A stretch of 64,000 nucleotides of DNA from Skeletonema tropicum (GCA_037178625.1 CM074128.1:4650001-4714000), one strand, 5' to 3'; positions 11,005 through 22,384 are shown, numbered from the stretch's first letter. The notes: generated by a model not told the origin, from the letters alone. A program made the numbers and translations.

Positions 11005-11631
11005 ATGAAAATTATTGTTAGCAACCCAGCACTTGGTGCATTTGTTGTTCTGCTCGGGTGTAATTTCCTAGCAGACACCACTGAGGCAAGTAACCCCCGA
11101 ATCCTACGTGGTCAGCTACACAAGAACAATAACAATGACAAACCTAGCCGACGTCGCCATGTTCAAGTTAAGGCTGAAGCACCTCTGAAAGAAACAACGT
11201 TGAAAGAAGACGCACCAGTCAAAGCAGCCACTATAGAACCTCCCCCCAAAGACGAGAAGAAGACAAAAGCAGCACACGATTCTTCCATGTTGAAGGCTCC
11301 ACCACCCGAACCAAAACAGCTACACAAGGGAACTCCTGAATCATCAATGAATCTAGGACATCTTCTCAAGGATAAAGAACCACGTGAAATTCAAACTTTG
11401 GCCCCTGCCATGACACCTATTGTCGACGAAGATTTGCTTGACTCCGACGGCGGTAATAAAACTGAAGTTGTAGATGAAGGAATTGATAGTGATGAGCTTG
11501 ATGATTTCGAAGTGCAAGATTTGTTTTTTGAAACGAGTAATCTACACAAAATAAGCAGCAGTACAGTGATCAGTGGATGTATCACTGCTAACGTCATCGC
11601 TTTCCTTTTCTTGTACCAAAACGCTTTGTAG
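11005..11631 (+). CDS. Small secreted protein, TSP3/RxLR-like family, hydrophobic C-terminal tail
   Basis: 208 residues. The signal peptide is residues 1 to about 29 and is nearly shared with the 930-residue relative at 13764. It is followed by RILR at about 32-35 and a basic RRR cluster. The middle is Lys-, Glu- and Pro-rich. One degenerate TSP3-like unit (DEDLLDSDGGN) matches the first repeat of the long relative, and VQDLFFETSN corresponds to the next. The last 20 residues are hydrophobic after a Ser-rich spacer (SSSTVISGC), as in a GPI-attachment signal or a C-terminal anchor; which of the two is inference. It looks like a shortened member with the K/S repeats and cysteine region removed. 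No enzyme domain. Likely exported to the cell surface or wall; function unknown. Confidence 0.75.
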   Translation: MKIIVSNPALGAFVVLLGCNFLADTTEASNPRILRGQLHKNNNNDKPSRRRHVQVKAEAPLKETTLKEDAPVKAATIEPPPKDEKKTKAAHDSSMLKAPPPEPKQLHKGTPESSMNLGHLLKDKEPREIQTLAPAMTPIVDEDLLDSDGGNKTEVVDEGIDSDELDDFEVQDLFFETSNLHKISSSTVISGCITANVIAFLFLYQNAL

Positions 11632-12545
11632 AAACCAATAAATAAATGAATTCAATGTTAATCAGATTTGATATCTACACGAGTATAATCTGGACCTGCT
11701 TTAGGTACCACGTACGGTCATTTGGAATGCTGAAAGGATTGCAGAAATATTCTTTAGCAACTCAGCATCTTGATCTACAGCTTCTGTGGAAAAATCAATG
11801 AGTTAGTCACAAAAGCTTTCCGTATTCTCTTGCGATGCCTCGCATGTTGGTTTGTCATAATTTCGCTCCTTTGAGGGCTAATCAGACGTACTTAAAAATT
11901 TCTGTTATATCATTAATTCCTTCTGATGCCTCGGCATTGACTTGCTCCGTGTGCTGTGCATCGATATAAAATGAGTGTATTGATGGTACGCCAATGATAT
12001 ATGTTGGCAATAGAGGCAAGGCATTAGATGTATTGCAACAATAATCCGAAGTCCGAAGTCGCTTGCTGCGCAGGCTGGGGCGGGGCCAATTTTGCGAGGC
12101 GCGAGAATTTTTGGCGTGAATAGGATGCCAGGAATTAGTACAAACCGGTACTGAGGATACTCTATCAAAGCAAGGTTCAGCAAAACTGATTCATCCTTGC
12201 CATAATACTTGACGTGCAGGTATTGCTACTATTACATTAACCTCCTGCTTCTTGACATTCTTTAGCATATCGCTGTGGCTGTGCTGTTTCTCCACTGTAT
12301 GTGTGTACGTTTGTCAAGCTTCCTCGACGAAAAGGCATTTGTACATGTTATGTATTCGACGAAAACTTCGCCAAATCTCTAAGCCACATCATGCGTTGCG
12401 TCTTGGAGTTATGCGTTGAGCAGAGCATAACGCAAAGTGGGACCGTCAACACTACTCCGACCAAACCTACCAGGCCCATAAATCAGATCATAAATTCAGC
12501 ACTACCATAGAGCAAGAGATAAGTATAATATTTATTGAAGAAAAG
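11632..12545. other. Intergenic region between duplicated family members
   Basis: 11640-12117 has no recognisable gene. From about 12118 the DNA repeats the region upstream of the gene at 11005, so it holds the promoter of the second copy. A shared tract before both starts (gcaagagataagta followed by atatttattgaag) is probably core promoter or 5' UTR. Confidence 0.45.
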
Positions 12546-13129
12546 ATGAAAATTATTGTTAGCAACCCAGCACTTGGTGCATTTGTTGTTCTGCTCGGGT
12601 GTACTTTCCTAGCAGACACCACTGAGGCAAGTAACCCCCGAATCCTACGTGGTCAGCTACACAAGAACAATAACAATAACAAACCTAGCCGACGTCGCCA
12701 TGTTCAAGTTAAGGCTGAAGCACCTCTGAAAGAAAGAACGTTGAAGGAGGACATGAAGAAGAAGGAGGTAAAAGCAGCACACGATTCTCCCATGTGAAGG
12801 CTCCACCACCCGAACCAACACAGCTACACAAGGGAACTCCTGAATCATCAATGAATCTAGGACATCTTCTCAAGGATAAAGAACAACGTGAAAAAAAAAC
12901 TTTGGCCCCTACCATGACACCTATTGTCGACGAAGATTTGCTTGACTCCGACGGCGGTAATACAACTGATTTGGAAGAAATTGGTAGTGATGAACTTGCT
13001 GGTTATGACGTGCAAGATTTGTTTTTTGAAACAAGTAATGTAGAAGAAACCAGTAGCGGTGCAGGGATCAGTGGATGTGTCACTGCTAACGTCATCGCTT
13101 TCCTTTTCTTGTACCAAAACGCTTGGTAG
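12546..13129 (+). pseudogene. Second copy of the small secreted protein, broken by a 1-bp deletion
   Basis: The copy reads in frame with its neighbour at 11005 for 83 codons: same signal peptide, RILR motif, Asn run and RRR. It then meets a TGA at 12795-12797. There atgttgaag of the intact copy is atgtgaag here, one T missing. The rest (Pro-rich stretch, DEDLLDSDGGN, VQDLFFETSN, hydrophobic tail) is open in the shifted frame to 13129. It also lacks about 17 codons in the middle relative to the first copy. It could be a real pseudogene or an assembly error at one base. Confidence 0.85.
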
Positions 13130-13763
13130 AGATCCAGCTTGGGACACGCACCCATGCTAAACAGCAGATGCATCAATTGTAGTTAGATCTTCAATTTTGG
13201 GTTTTGTAGAATTATAGATAATGCCGCCTCTGAGAGGGCTCACCAGACGTGTTTAAATGTCTGTTACACTAGAATCATACTTGCTTCCCTGTTTATTGCT
13301 CTTTCGATTGTTGTTTGTCTTCTTCTTTTTACGGACGTGGTGGCTGTTGTTGCCTGATCATCTTGATAGTGCAGTAGGCAATATTTTGTAGCAACTCGGC
13401 AGCTTGAGTTACTGTTCGGTAAGCAGATCATGACTTCGCCGCAAAAGTTCTCATGAACCTCAGCTGATGCCTATTGGAAGACGCAAGAGCTCCGCGCCCT
13501 AAGTTTTTTGGCTGAGTTTTTGTGGCGATGATACGAGAGTAGGAATCAGTACTAAGCGGTATCCTCCAAAATTTAAAATTTGAAAGGTGCGACTAAAAAT
13601 TCATTCCTGCCAAACAAGCAAGTAGGACCACTATCATAAACTTTCTGCTTCTCAACACTACTTTAGACACATCGATTGGTGTACAGCGCTGTTTGATGAA
13701 CGGCCCATCAATACAAACGTAATAATTCATTAGGACAAGACAGATAAGAAATATATTGAGAGG

Positions 13764-16556
13764 ATGAAAATTAGTGTCGGCAACCCATCTTGTGCTGCAA
13801 TTCTTGTTCTGCTCGGGTGTACTTTCCTAGCAGAAGCGACTGTGGCGAGTGATACCCGGGTCTTGCGTGGTCAGCTACAAAAGAGCAATAACAAACCGAT
13901 CCGGCGACGCCGTGTTCAAGTTCAGACTGAAGCACGACTCTTAGCCCACATCGATGACAATGATCGTGAAGCTCCTATCCCCAAAGAGGAGACGACGAAG
14001 TCTCCAACTGGAATGAAAACGAAAAGTCCAAGTACATTATTAAATCCTTTAAAGGAAGACAAAGACTTGCTAGAGGATACGATAAAATCTCCGACTGGTA
14101 TGAAGACGAAATCTCCATCTCATACAATACAGAAGGGCGGGTCAATGTCGCTGCAGTTGGAAAAAGAGGATAGAGAGAAAATGAAGACGAAGACGAAGGA
14201 AAGCCTGTCTTACTCAATGAGTATGTTGAAAAAAGAACCTAAACTTGAAGGTCTCAAAACAAAGAAGAAGGAAGAGAGTGGGTCCTATTCAATGAGCATG
14301 CTGTACAAAGAAGCTAAAATGGAAGGTCTCAAGACGAAAAAGAAGGAGGAGAGTGGCTCCTATTCAATGAGCATGAGCATGTTGAGTAAAGCAGACAAAG
14401 TTGTCAAGTCAAAAGCAACACTCGACACTTCCATGAGTATGTCAGTACCAGTCAAATCGAAAAAGAAGCACAAGGGGGAAACTGCATCCTCATTGAGTCT
14501 AGGATATCTTCTCGTGAAACAGCGTGAAATTCCAAGGACAAATTTGCAAAAATGTTTGAAGCCAAAGGCAGAGAAAGATGATGCGATGAATGGGAATGTG
14601 AAGAAGCCTGTAGTGAAGGAGGCTGTGGTGAAGGAACCGGCACAGTTGGAGCAAGGTGCTCCGATTGCAGAAGCTCCCGAGCTTGACAATACCGACTTGG
14701 CTACCATTGAGGAGGTGAAGGAGGAAAGGAGTGGTGGTGTCCGGAGACGAGGACAGGAGGAAATTGAAGAGGTAGTTGAAGACGCTGCTCCAAAATTGGA
14801 CACAGTAGCAGCAGTTGACATCGTTGATGCAGTAGAAGGAGATGATGATGAAATTATATCCAACGATACTGAAGACGACGAAGAATTCGTGCGGTTTGAA
14901 GAATTTGACATCATTTGTGACGCAGACGGAAATCTCCTCGAAGGAGAAACTTGGTCCCCTACCATGGCACCTAATGACGACGAAGATTTGCTTGACTCAG
15001 ACGGCGATGGTATAACTGACGTTGAAGAAGATGCACGTGGCACAGATCCGGTAGCGGAAGATAGTGATGGTGATGGACTTACTGATATGCAAGAGGTATT
15101 TTTTGGAACAGATCCTCTCAATGCAGATACAGATGGAGACGGCTACTCCGATGGAGAAGAAGTGAAGGCTTATTCTAATCCTTTGGATGCTAACGTTACG
15201 CCAGACATCATCGATGGTGATGGTGCTAACGACAGTCCAGCTGATTCAGATGAGGATGGATTAAGTGACGAAGATGAGGTGAATATTTTTGGCACCGACC
15301 CCCTTAATCGCGACAGCGATGCTGACGGTCTCTCTGATCATGATGAAGCGCTTATTCACGGAACGAATCCCAATAATCCTGATTCTGATGGTGACGGGAT
15401 CAAAGACTCCACGGAAGTTCAACTTGGGTTTGATCCGCTTGCGCCAGCCACGAACGAAAAAGATATCCCCAGCCCTGGATGCGATGCTTTTGCAAGAGAG
15501 CAGGTCTTCAAGACGAAGATTCCTGCTCGTGTTCAGTTCGAGTACGAAGTAGCCATTGATATAGATACCTATGTAAATGACATCAGTTCAGCAATGGAAA
15601 GCAAGATGGCTAGGTTTGTAGGAAAGCAGTTGATAAATTGCGATTCGACAAGGAGATTGGATGGAGAAGACGCGGAGAGTTTGGGTCATAGATACCTTTC
15701 TCAACACCGAAGCTTACTTGTTGACGGTGTGGATAAAACCCCGGAAGATATTGTCACCTTGAAAACGTGCAAGTTCTTTAGCGCAAGCAATGAAGCAACT
15801 CCAGAGAATAGCAAGTGCTACACCATTCGATCATTCATGACTTTGTATCTACGAGAAGATTCTTCTCTGACATCGAAATTGCAAAGTTCAAGTAAGGCCC
15901 TCAAGGCATTACTAACTGCTTTCAATATAGACTCGCCAAGTCCATTCTTGGATGGTCAAGGAGGAGAGTTTAGTGTTGAAGGCTTGAAGGGAGTGCGCTA
16001 CATGCATGGACAGCCTGATGATGGCGTTAAGTATGGATATGATGATGGAGCTCGACCAGTCAATCCTTCTCAAACACCCGAATCTTCGACTTCATTTTCA
16101 CAGCCGCTCATCATTAGCCTACTATGTGTAGGTGCAGCATTGCTGGCAATTGCAATTGCGTTCTTTGTCCTTTCAAGAGATTCGGGACAGGCATCAGAAG
16201 AAATTTATGCTGAATGTGAGGGTGATGGGTTCGGCTGTGATCTCGATCAAAAGCATCACGGCGAAGAACAATTTACCGATGAGGAGGCTGATACTTCGAG
16301 CAATAACAGCCCGCCCCAATTTGTATTCAGAGCAGCGCACGATGAAGGTGATTCTGTCTTCACTAGCTTAGGTCATGACGAAACAAGTCGTCCAGACGAA
16401 GCGCCCCCCTCGTCTCCTACCTACATTCATGAAGGGAAAGGACAGGGTTTTGAGTATATCCCGTCCGTTAATGCAGAGCAACCAATATATGAAAATCCAT
16501 CCATGTTAGACAGCAACGGAAGGCCATACAGAGCCGAGAATACCATCGTGCTGTAA
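13764..16556 (+). CDS. Silaffin-like, TSP3-repeat, single-pass membrane protein (candidate silica or wall matrix protein)
   Basis: 930 residues, no intron needed. In order: signal peptide (1-29); RVLR at 32-35 and RRRR at 47-50; two KSPTGMKTKSPS blocks between about 78 and 125; three tandem repeats of about 25 residues at 141-210 built on KTKKKEESGSYSMSML; a Lys- then Asp/Glu-rich region to about 400; six calcium-type TSP3 motifs (DSDGDGxxD) between about 405 and 565; a cysteine-containing domain (about 575-720); one membrane span at about 782-804; an acidic tail of about 125 residues. K/S repeats with SGSYS resemble diatom silaffins, and R-x-L sites are known as processing sites in diatom biosilica proteins. 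A lumenal matrix part on a C-terminal span recalls silicalemma-associated proteins. That role is inference; a cell-surface adhesin is the alternative. Paralogues lie upstream. Confidence 0.8.
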   Translation: MKISVGNPSCAAILVLLGCTFLAEATVASDTRVLRGQLQKSNNKPIRRRRVQVQTEARLLAHIDDNDREAPIPKEETTKSPTGMKTKSPSTLLNPLKEDKDLLEDTIKSPTGMKTKSPSHTIQKGGSMSLQLEKEDREKMKTKTKESLSYSMSMLKKEPKLEGLKTKKKEESGSYSMSMLYKEAKMEGLKTKKKEESGSYSMSMSMLSKADKVVKSKATLDTSMSMSVPVKSKKKHKGETASSLSLGYLLVKQREIPRTNLQKCLKPKAEKDDAMNGNVKKPVVKEAVVKEPAQLEQGAPIAEAPELDNTDLATIEEVKEERSGGVRRRGQEEIEEVVEDAAPKLDTVAAVDIVDAVEGDDDEIISNDTEDDEEFVRFEEFDIICDADGNLLEGETWSPTMAPNDDEDLLDSDGDGITDVEEDARGTDPVAEDSDGDGLTDMQEVFFGTDPLNADTDGDGYSDGEEVKAYSNPLDANVTPDIIDGDGANDSPADSDEDGLSDEDEVNIFGTDPLNRDSDADGLSDHDEALIHGTNPNNPDSDGDGIKDSTEVQLGFDPLAPATNEKDIPSPGCDAFAREQVFKTKIPARVQFEYEVAIDIDTYVNDISSAMESKMARFVGKQLINCDSTRRLDGEDAESLGHRYLSQHRSLLVDGVDKTPEDIVTLKTCKFFSASNEATPENSKCYTIRSFMTLYLREDSSLTSKLQSSSKALKALLTAFNIDSPSPFLDGQGGEFSVEGLKGVRYMHGQPDDGVKYGYDDGARPVNPSQTPESSTSFSQPLIISLLCVGAALLAIAIAFFVLSRDSGQASEEIYAECEGDGFGCDLDQKHHGEEQFTDEEADTSSNNSPPQFVFRAAHDEGDSVFTSLGHDETSRPDEAPPSSPTYIHEGKGQGFEYIPSVNAEQPIYENPSMLDSNGRPYRAENTIVL

Positions 16557-16740
16557 CCAGAGATTATCTTGAGTGACCTGAGTTTAATAAAGTGTCATTT
16601 CTTTCTTTAAATGTATGTAGATGTAATTAATGGAACAACTAGCTAGACTTTCGCATTGATGTTGTTTTTACTTATTTGACTTCCGCATTGATAATATACC
16701 ATGAAACTAGAATTACTTTTTTAACAACTATGAACCATCT

Positions 16741-19700
16741 CTACTGATTGAGTGGTGGCATAACTCTCAACACATCTTCTGCTCTCCTTTCAAAAGAGGT
16801 ATTAAAATTCACCATGGCATTGTGGATAAGTGGCGACACAAGCTTATTTTGTTGAAGGATGACGCAGTTGGTGGGGCTGAATGTAAAATTGCGGAGGAGG
16901 ATGATTGCGAAAGATTGCACTTCTTTCTTATTTTGGTGTATGCGCATTGTTTGTAGCACTGCATCCAAGACGTCTGAAGATATCCGCAGGATTTGACTAT
17001 TATCACGGTCTGCGCATATGTTAGAGAGAGCCGAAAGAGCAACCTTGCATGAGATCAGCGTTATCGCCGTGTAGCCAAATGATACTGCATATAAGATCTA
17101 CTGCACCCTTCTCTTCAAATGACCGCTTATTTGTGGTAGTTGTGCACAAACATTTTATTGCCCCAATTGCATCCACATAAAACTTCTGCTTGTCTCCTTG
17201 TGGATAAGAGGACAGGTCATCAGGGGAACAATGCGCGGATAAACCGTCGACGATTGGTGCAATTGCATACCTACCAACTTCATCCTTCAATTCCTTCTGG
17301 GTTGAAATACTCCATAAGACAATGCAACCTTTGTGTTGCATCTCGCATGAGGGTAAGAAGCGTGTCATGGCCTCAGAAATAATACGTGCTACGCCGAGAC
17401 GAAAGAGTACCTTCTTGAAGGAATCGTGCCTGGAACTCAGATGGAATAAGACTTCTGCTCCGTGTATCTGGATACTAATGCTACCAGGATGGGCTTCAAT
17501 AACATCCAACAAAACTCTCGGCGCATCGTTGGCATTCAAAACTTCGACGTCGGCGCCACTCACAAGATTCTCGAGAGCCATGAGTCCCTTGTATACAAAA
17601 TTTGAATTCGTCTTCATTCTTCTCAAAGAATCGATAACTCTCGAGGTACCGCCCTGTTTACAAATTTGGGATCGTTTCGAGTTGTCCACTGCCAAAGTTC
17701 GGATGACATCACACGCATTCCCTTGAATCAAAAGCGAGGCGGGGTACGAAAACATACAGCTGACAATTGCTGCAATGATCTCATCATTTTTACTCAGAGC
17801 TATCTTCGCGTCATAACCCCTCTCATCGGCTAATACTTTCAATACTTCGAGAGCAGTACCTATAGCTTCTTCGCTCTCTGATTCTTTGATGAAGCTTGAC
17901 AGCACACTTGAAATGTTCACAGCGCAAGCTATAGATCTCTCATCTTTGATAATATTGTCTGATTGAACGAAGAATGAGTGCATCACACAAATTGCGTTCC
18001 TCTGTAACTCTATCGAGCTTGGAAATTTCTTCATTGCGTCAGTAAGCACGTTGATAGTGTTGCTTTTTCCAGGATCAATTGTTCCCAGCGAAACAACAAG
18101 ACTTGGTTTTGCACTACACAGGGCCCAGAGGGCCCCAGATGCTTGCTCCACAGCGCTAATATCGTCGATGCACATTTCCATTGCATTGACCACCTCAAGG
18201 ATAGATCTGTTCAAAGTATCTGACAACAATTGGGATAGCTCCTCATCAGGAGGAGTCAAGCTAGTGGTGCAAATATTACAGATCACTGAACATGCCGATG
18301 CAACAACGGTATGACTGTTCTGGTGGTCTCTTAATGATACTTCCACAGCTTCAAGGATATCGATATATTTTTGCTCAGCTCCAGTTTGTTTCTGTCTAGA
18401 AGAGTATAAGCAGGCAAGGACTTTGAATGCATTCTCCTGCACGGCTCTAGAACTCGAAAACTTGCGCACTGCCCACAACAAATTATCAATTAATGAAGAA
18501 GAATCAACATCATGATCATCATTTGTGTTGGTAATCATCCTCAAATGAGCTAAAATGCACACCACTGTTTCGTCCTCACTTGCGTCATCTCTGAATTCCA
18601 ATAGCCCTTCTTCACCTGATGTCAAAACAAGAAGTCTCTCGATGAGGCAACGCAGCTCAGAGGGTATTTTCTCGTCTTCCTGCAGGAAACGGACATAATT
18701 TTCGATGATACCACTGCTATTCATTTCGATCTTGCATGCTGGTTCCAGCGCCAGTGATATGAGTCCAGTGCAAGCTCGGACTTTTGTCATAAGTCCTACA
18801 CCCTCGTAAAGTTTACACCCCCCAATTGATTGATATGCAGAAAATATACTCTCTACGCCACCCTGCCCAAGTAACATCGTCTTGTTGGTGGAAGAATTTG
18901 CACAAACCGCAAATAACGCTAAACATGCTTCTGATTGTATACTCTGATGCTCTTTGAATGTTGTCATGCATGAAATAATCAAATTAATCCCATCGATAGA
19001 AGCCACATCTGCTTGAGAAGAAGACCCAGACTCAGAGTCACGTGTACATACATTGTGCAAACATCTGCAACCATGCTGCGCAACAATTGGTGAATCGGAT
19101 GAAGACATGATGTCTGCAACACTAAGGATTACTTGTCTGTCGAGGGATGCGACTCCTTTTTCAGAAATTTTGGACAGGAGACGAACGATTGATTCGCAGA
19201 ATGGGCGAGAATTAAGATGTTGCGTCTGAGCCGCCATCACGTAGTGCAAATACTTTGAGATCCAATCATTGCAACCATCTTCGTCATCAATTTCATCAAA
19301 CGAGAAAATATTGTACAGTAATTTGTTGCCTGAAATCTGCAATGATAAATTCTTCAGATACAAGGGTTCCATGGCGTGGAGCACTGCTTCAACAGCAATT
19401 AAGGAGGGCTCATGTTCAGCACTGGCAACACCCGCGCAAAGGCCCATCTTGTTTCCGAAGAACACCATTGGTCGGCTGGAAGCAAGAGATGCTGATGAGA
19501 GATGGTAAAGTGCTTTCAAGACGTTTTCCTGAACGCTGCCGTTTAGATAATGATCATCGCCATCATCATAATGTTGATTCAACCCATTCACTAATCTTTG
19601 AATGACTGCTTCATCATTGGCGGTGAGAAGCTGAAGCGCATACTTCTCGGTAGCGGCAATACATGCAATTAGACCAGCGGCATATCCCTGAAGAAGAGAT

Positions 19701-21538
19701 GACCTTTTGTGAACGTCCATTGCGTGAAAAATGTCTTTCTTTGCGGTATAGGACATTAAGTCAGATGAAAAATAATTATTCGTTGACACGATTGTCCACA
19801 TTGTACGGAATCCTTCGGCCTGGACAACCTCGTCGGATGGATGTACAGATAATGCATTGTATAAAAACATTGGCCAGTTGCTGGGCAAGGATGTTTTCGT
19901 GTTGTTAGAGCTATCCGACGCACAAGATGAATGCAAAGTATTCGTCTCAAATGGCATCGGTACAAGATCTCTGATCCGTATCAATGTTTCATTCAATGAT
20001 GATGACGATAGCGTTGGGTTCTTCTTCAGGAAGTCAAATAATTCAATGCAATTCGTGCAATTGTCGATCAATTCTCTAGCATCGACATCATCTAAACGCT
20101 TTGATGTGTTAGGAACTTCCTCATCTTCAGCATCGTGGTTGGAAGTGGGGCGATTATTTGTGTCTTCCGAAATTTTTCGTTCATAAAGACTTCCCTTCTT
20201 GCCGGTGTCATGCTTTGCTCCTGGTGTCGAGACATCACCATCCCCTTCACCTTTTGACCCCTCACGACTTGTTTTACGGTCATAGATTTTGTCTCTACCG
20301 GTGGATTGCTTCGCTCCTGGTGATGCCGACACTTCATCATCCACTTCCCTCTTTGACTCCTCTTGCCCCCCCTCCATACTCTTCCGGTGGTAGATTTTTC
20401 CTCTACTCGTGTCACTATTCGCTCCTGGTCTCGAGACTTCCTCCCCTCCATCATCTGACCTTCTGTCACTTTCATCATAACTCGTAACACTTTTATTCTG
20501 CTGGATGTCAGCTTCGTTAATCTTCTTCTGTCGGAACGCCTCATATTGATCATCCACGCTTGAAATTGCTCCAGGACTCTCTGTGCATGTTGTCGCTGTT
20601 TGTAGGCCCCCCGAACTGCCATCAAGATGACTGATACCTGGCGAAGATGGTGGCGCATTTGCCACGTTGGAAGAAGTCGTACCAGTTCCACCAGAACTCA
20701 TAAAATCACGTGATTGAAGACCAATTGAAATGGAAGAAGTCCCCGAGGTAAGCCCCAGTCGCGGCATATTATCACCGTATTGACGTTCCTCCAGAATCCC
20801 CTCCAGATAATCAGACGAAGTAGATGACCTCTCATTATGAGATTCATTAAATTCAGGAGGGATGCTTATTTCCGATACTTGTCGAGTCAAAAAATGTTCT
20901 CGTTGATTAATTTCCATTGGTACATCAGTTTCATTATCATCAGCTCGATAATGATACAGTGGCGGTGGCGGTAAAGGTGGTATATCGCTGTCATTCCACT
21001 CGCTGCTTTGATTACTGCTATTCTGGTTACTGCTCTCTTGACGACTTGAATTTACACCGCTTTCGTCCAATTGACGTGAAGAAGACGATGTGTGATGATT
21101 AAGCTGTGGCTCGTCTTGATGAGATGCAGCTACAGCAGCAGCTACATCAGCTGCAGTAGGATTATTAGCATTTGGTCTCATCTGCGCCATCCCTACAATA
21201 GACCCCCTATCATAAACCGAGCTAACCGCCTCCCCCAACATCAGCTTTGCCTGATACAACGTGTGACACCGCAAACAAATTCCCTTGTAGACCTCACCTT
21301 CACGAGTATCTTTCGTCCATCCCAATCCGAACACACCCTTTTTATGAGTTTTGACCAAACCGCAATTGGGGCATTTGCCCTTCTTTTTACGTTTGTCAGC
21401 AATTTCTTCTGTGCTAAGCACATGCCCGGTCTCTTCATCAAGGGCACTGTTGCGATCTTGAGCGTATGGATCTGCGCGGCTGGATAATTGCGATCTTGAT
21501 CTTGGGCGGCTGGAAAATTTACGGCTCCGGCTCTTCAT
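16741..21538 (-). CDS. Double-CxxC plus armadillo-repeat protein, frameshifted near the C terminus
   Basis: The main frame is 17021-21538 (ATG at 21536-21538). The N terminus is RS-rich. A probable zinc-binding module has CPNC at 56-59 and CLRC at 88-91. A low-complexity, charged region runs to about residue 480, followed by roughly 1000 residues of ARM/HEAT-like helical repeats with the usual AxxAL.NL pattern. At 17045 the frame runs into a stop seven codons later. Skipping one G (17044) restores an ARM repeat (VALSALSNICADRDNSQILR) that stays open to 16741, for a total of about 1598 residues. The cause may be a base error, a real mutation or a +1 shift; a GT-AG intron there would delete good repeat sequence. 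Likely a scaffold; partners unknown. Confidence 0.8.
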
Positions 21539-22384
21539 TTTATGGTATTATTTACAATTTGATATTAAAATAAGTTGCACCAATCCGCTGCGGTAGATGA
21601 AGCAACACTGCATATTATGTTGATGGTCTGTTATCTTGTGTTCGAGGTTACACTCTCGATCCTTCTTGCCGGCTTTGTAGACGTGCCTGCTGCCTGCCAT
21701 AAAAAATTGAAGTCAACGGTCAACGGGTGTCCCAAGATGCTCCCAAGATAATATATGATGTACCTGTTCCATCCAGCTGGAACACGAAAGGAAGGACGAG
21801 AGACGGAAGGATGCTAACTTAGATGCTTTTCTTCTTGTGATTCAGAGTTCATCTTCTTCAACCACGAGTAGGATTTTTGTCTGCGGTTCTAATTCTTTTA
21901 GACGGCACTCAGAGAAGCAACTTATGGAGAAGCCTTGCGTATCACCACTGAATGTCATGTTCTTCGATCTTCTTTTTTTCAAGAAGTTTGCCTTCAAAAG
22001 ATTTGCAGCTGCAGGCTGCAGCTGTCCAACGCAAGTGCACAGACCTGGCTATTGCTGCCAGTATTGCATGCGTTTGCATGCCTGTCCTTCCACGTACACA
22101 CGAGAATGCGATGAGTTACTTCTTGGTTGAGTACAGTTGACAACACACATGCCAAATATGTATCATCTGGACCTCGTTAGCACTCTATCACCAACAAGGT
22201 CCTACGATAATCACTTCAGTGATACAACTCAAATATCGAATTCCACAAGTTAGTTAGGTTAATAGTGAGAAATCCATTCAAAATTGTAACAAAAGTATTT
22301 TCTATTCCTATTCTGTTCGTCAAACGTAAACAATAACTTGTCTCCAAACGAGAGGCCATAATCCCCCTATACATTGGCTATATC
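21539..22384. other. Intergenic region
   Basis: Lies upstream of the armadillo gene start and downstream of the kinase stop, both on the minus strand. It holds only short open frames without coding character, plus a small palindrome (gcagctgcaggctgcagctg) at 22005-22024. It must contain the promoter of the armadillo gene, but I cannot point to a specific element. Confidence 0.4.

Larger units (their letters stand above)
10580..13135 (+). repeat. Two-copy tandem duplication, period about 1.54 kb
   Basis: 10580-11640 and about 12118-13135 are homologous through the upstream region (gaataggatgccaggaatta, accggtact, gtgtacgtttgtcaagcttc, gcgtcttggagttatgcgttg) and the coding region. Starts of the two genes are 1541 bp apart. 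Indels in the promoter and middle of the coding region separate the copies. The first copy stays intact and the second is frameshifted. Confidence 0.85.

Noticed and set aside
14360..15121. 253-codon minus-strand frame, Ser-rich
   Set aside because: Mirror of the acidic TSP3 and K/S coding region on the plus strand; the Ser runs come from reversed Asp/Glu codons.
14974..15460. Recent bacterial transfer of TSP3 repeats
   Set aside because: DxDxDG repeats are widespread in eukaryotes too, and codon use and context match the rest of the gene; no evidence of transfer.
10456..16556. Oomycete-type host-translocated effector genes
   Set aside because: R-x-L-R position fits, but there is no dEER motif, the long member is membrane-spanning with wall-type repeats, and other genes indicate a diatom.
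17021..17060. GT-AG intron at the armadillo frameshift
   Set aside because: A donor starting at gttgct and acceptors cgcag or cttcag exist, but splicing would remove a well-formed ARM repeat, so a one-base shift fits better.
21837..22140. 97-codon plus-strand frame and overlapping frame in the armadillo-kinase intergenic region
   Set aside because: Cys- and Ser-rich translation without homology; no conserved start, no neighbouring exon signals.
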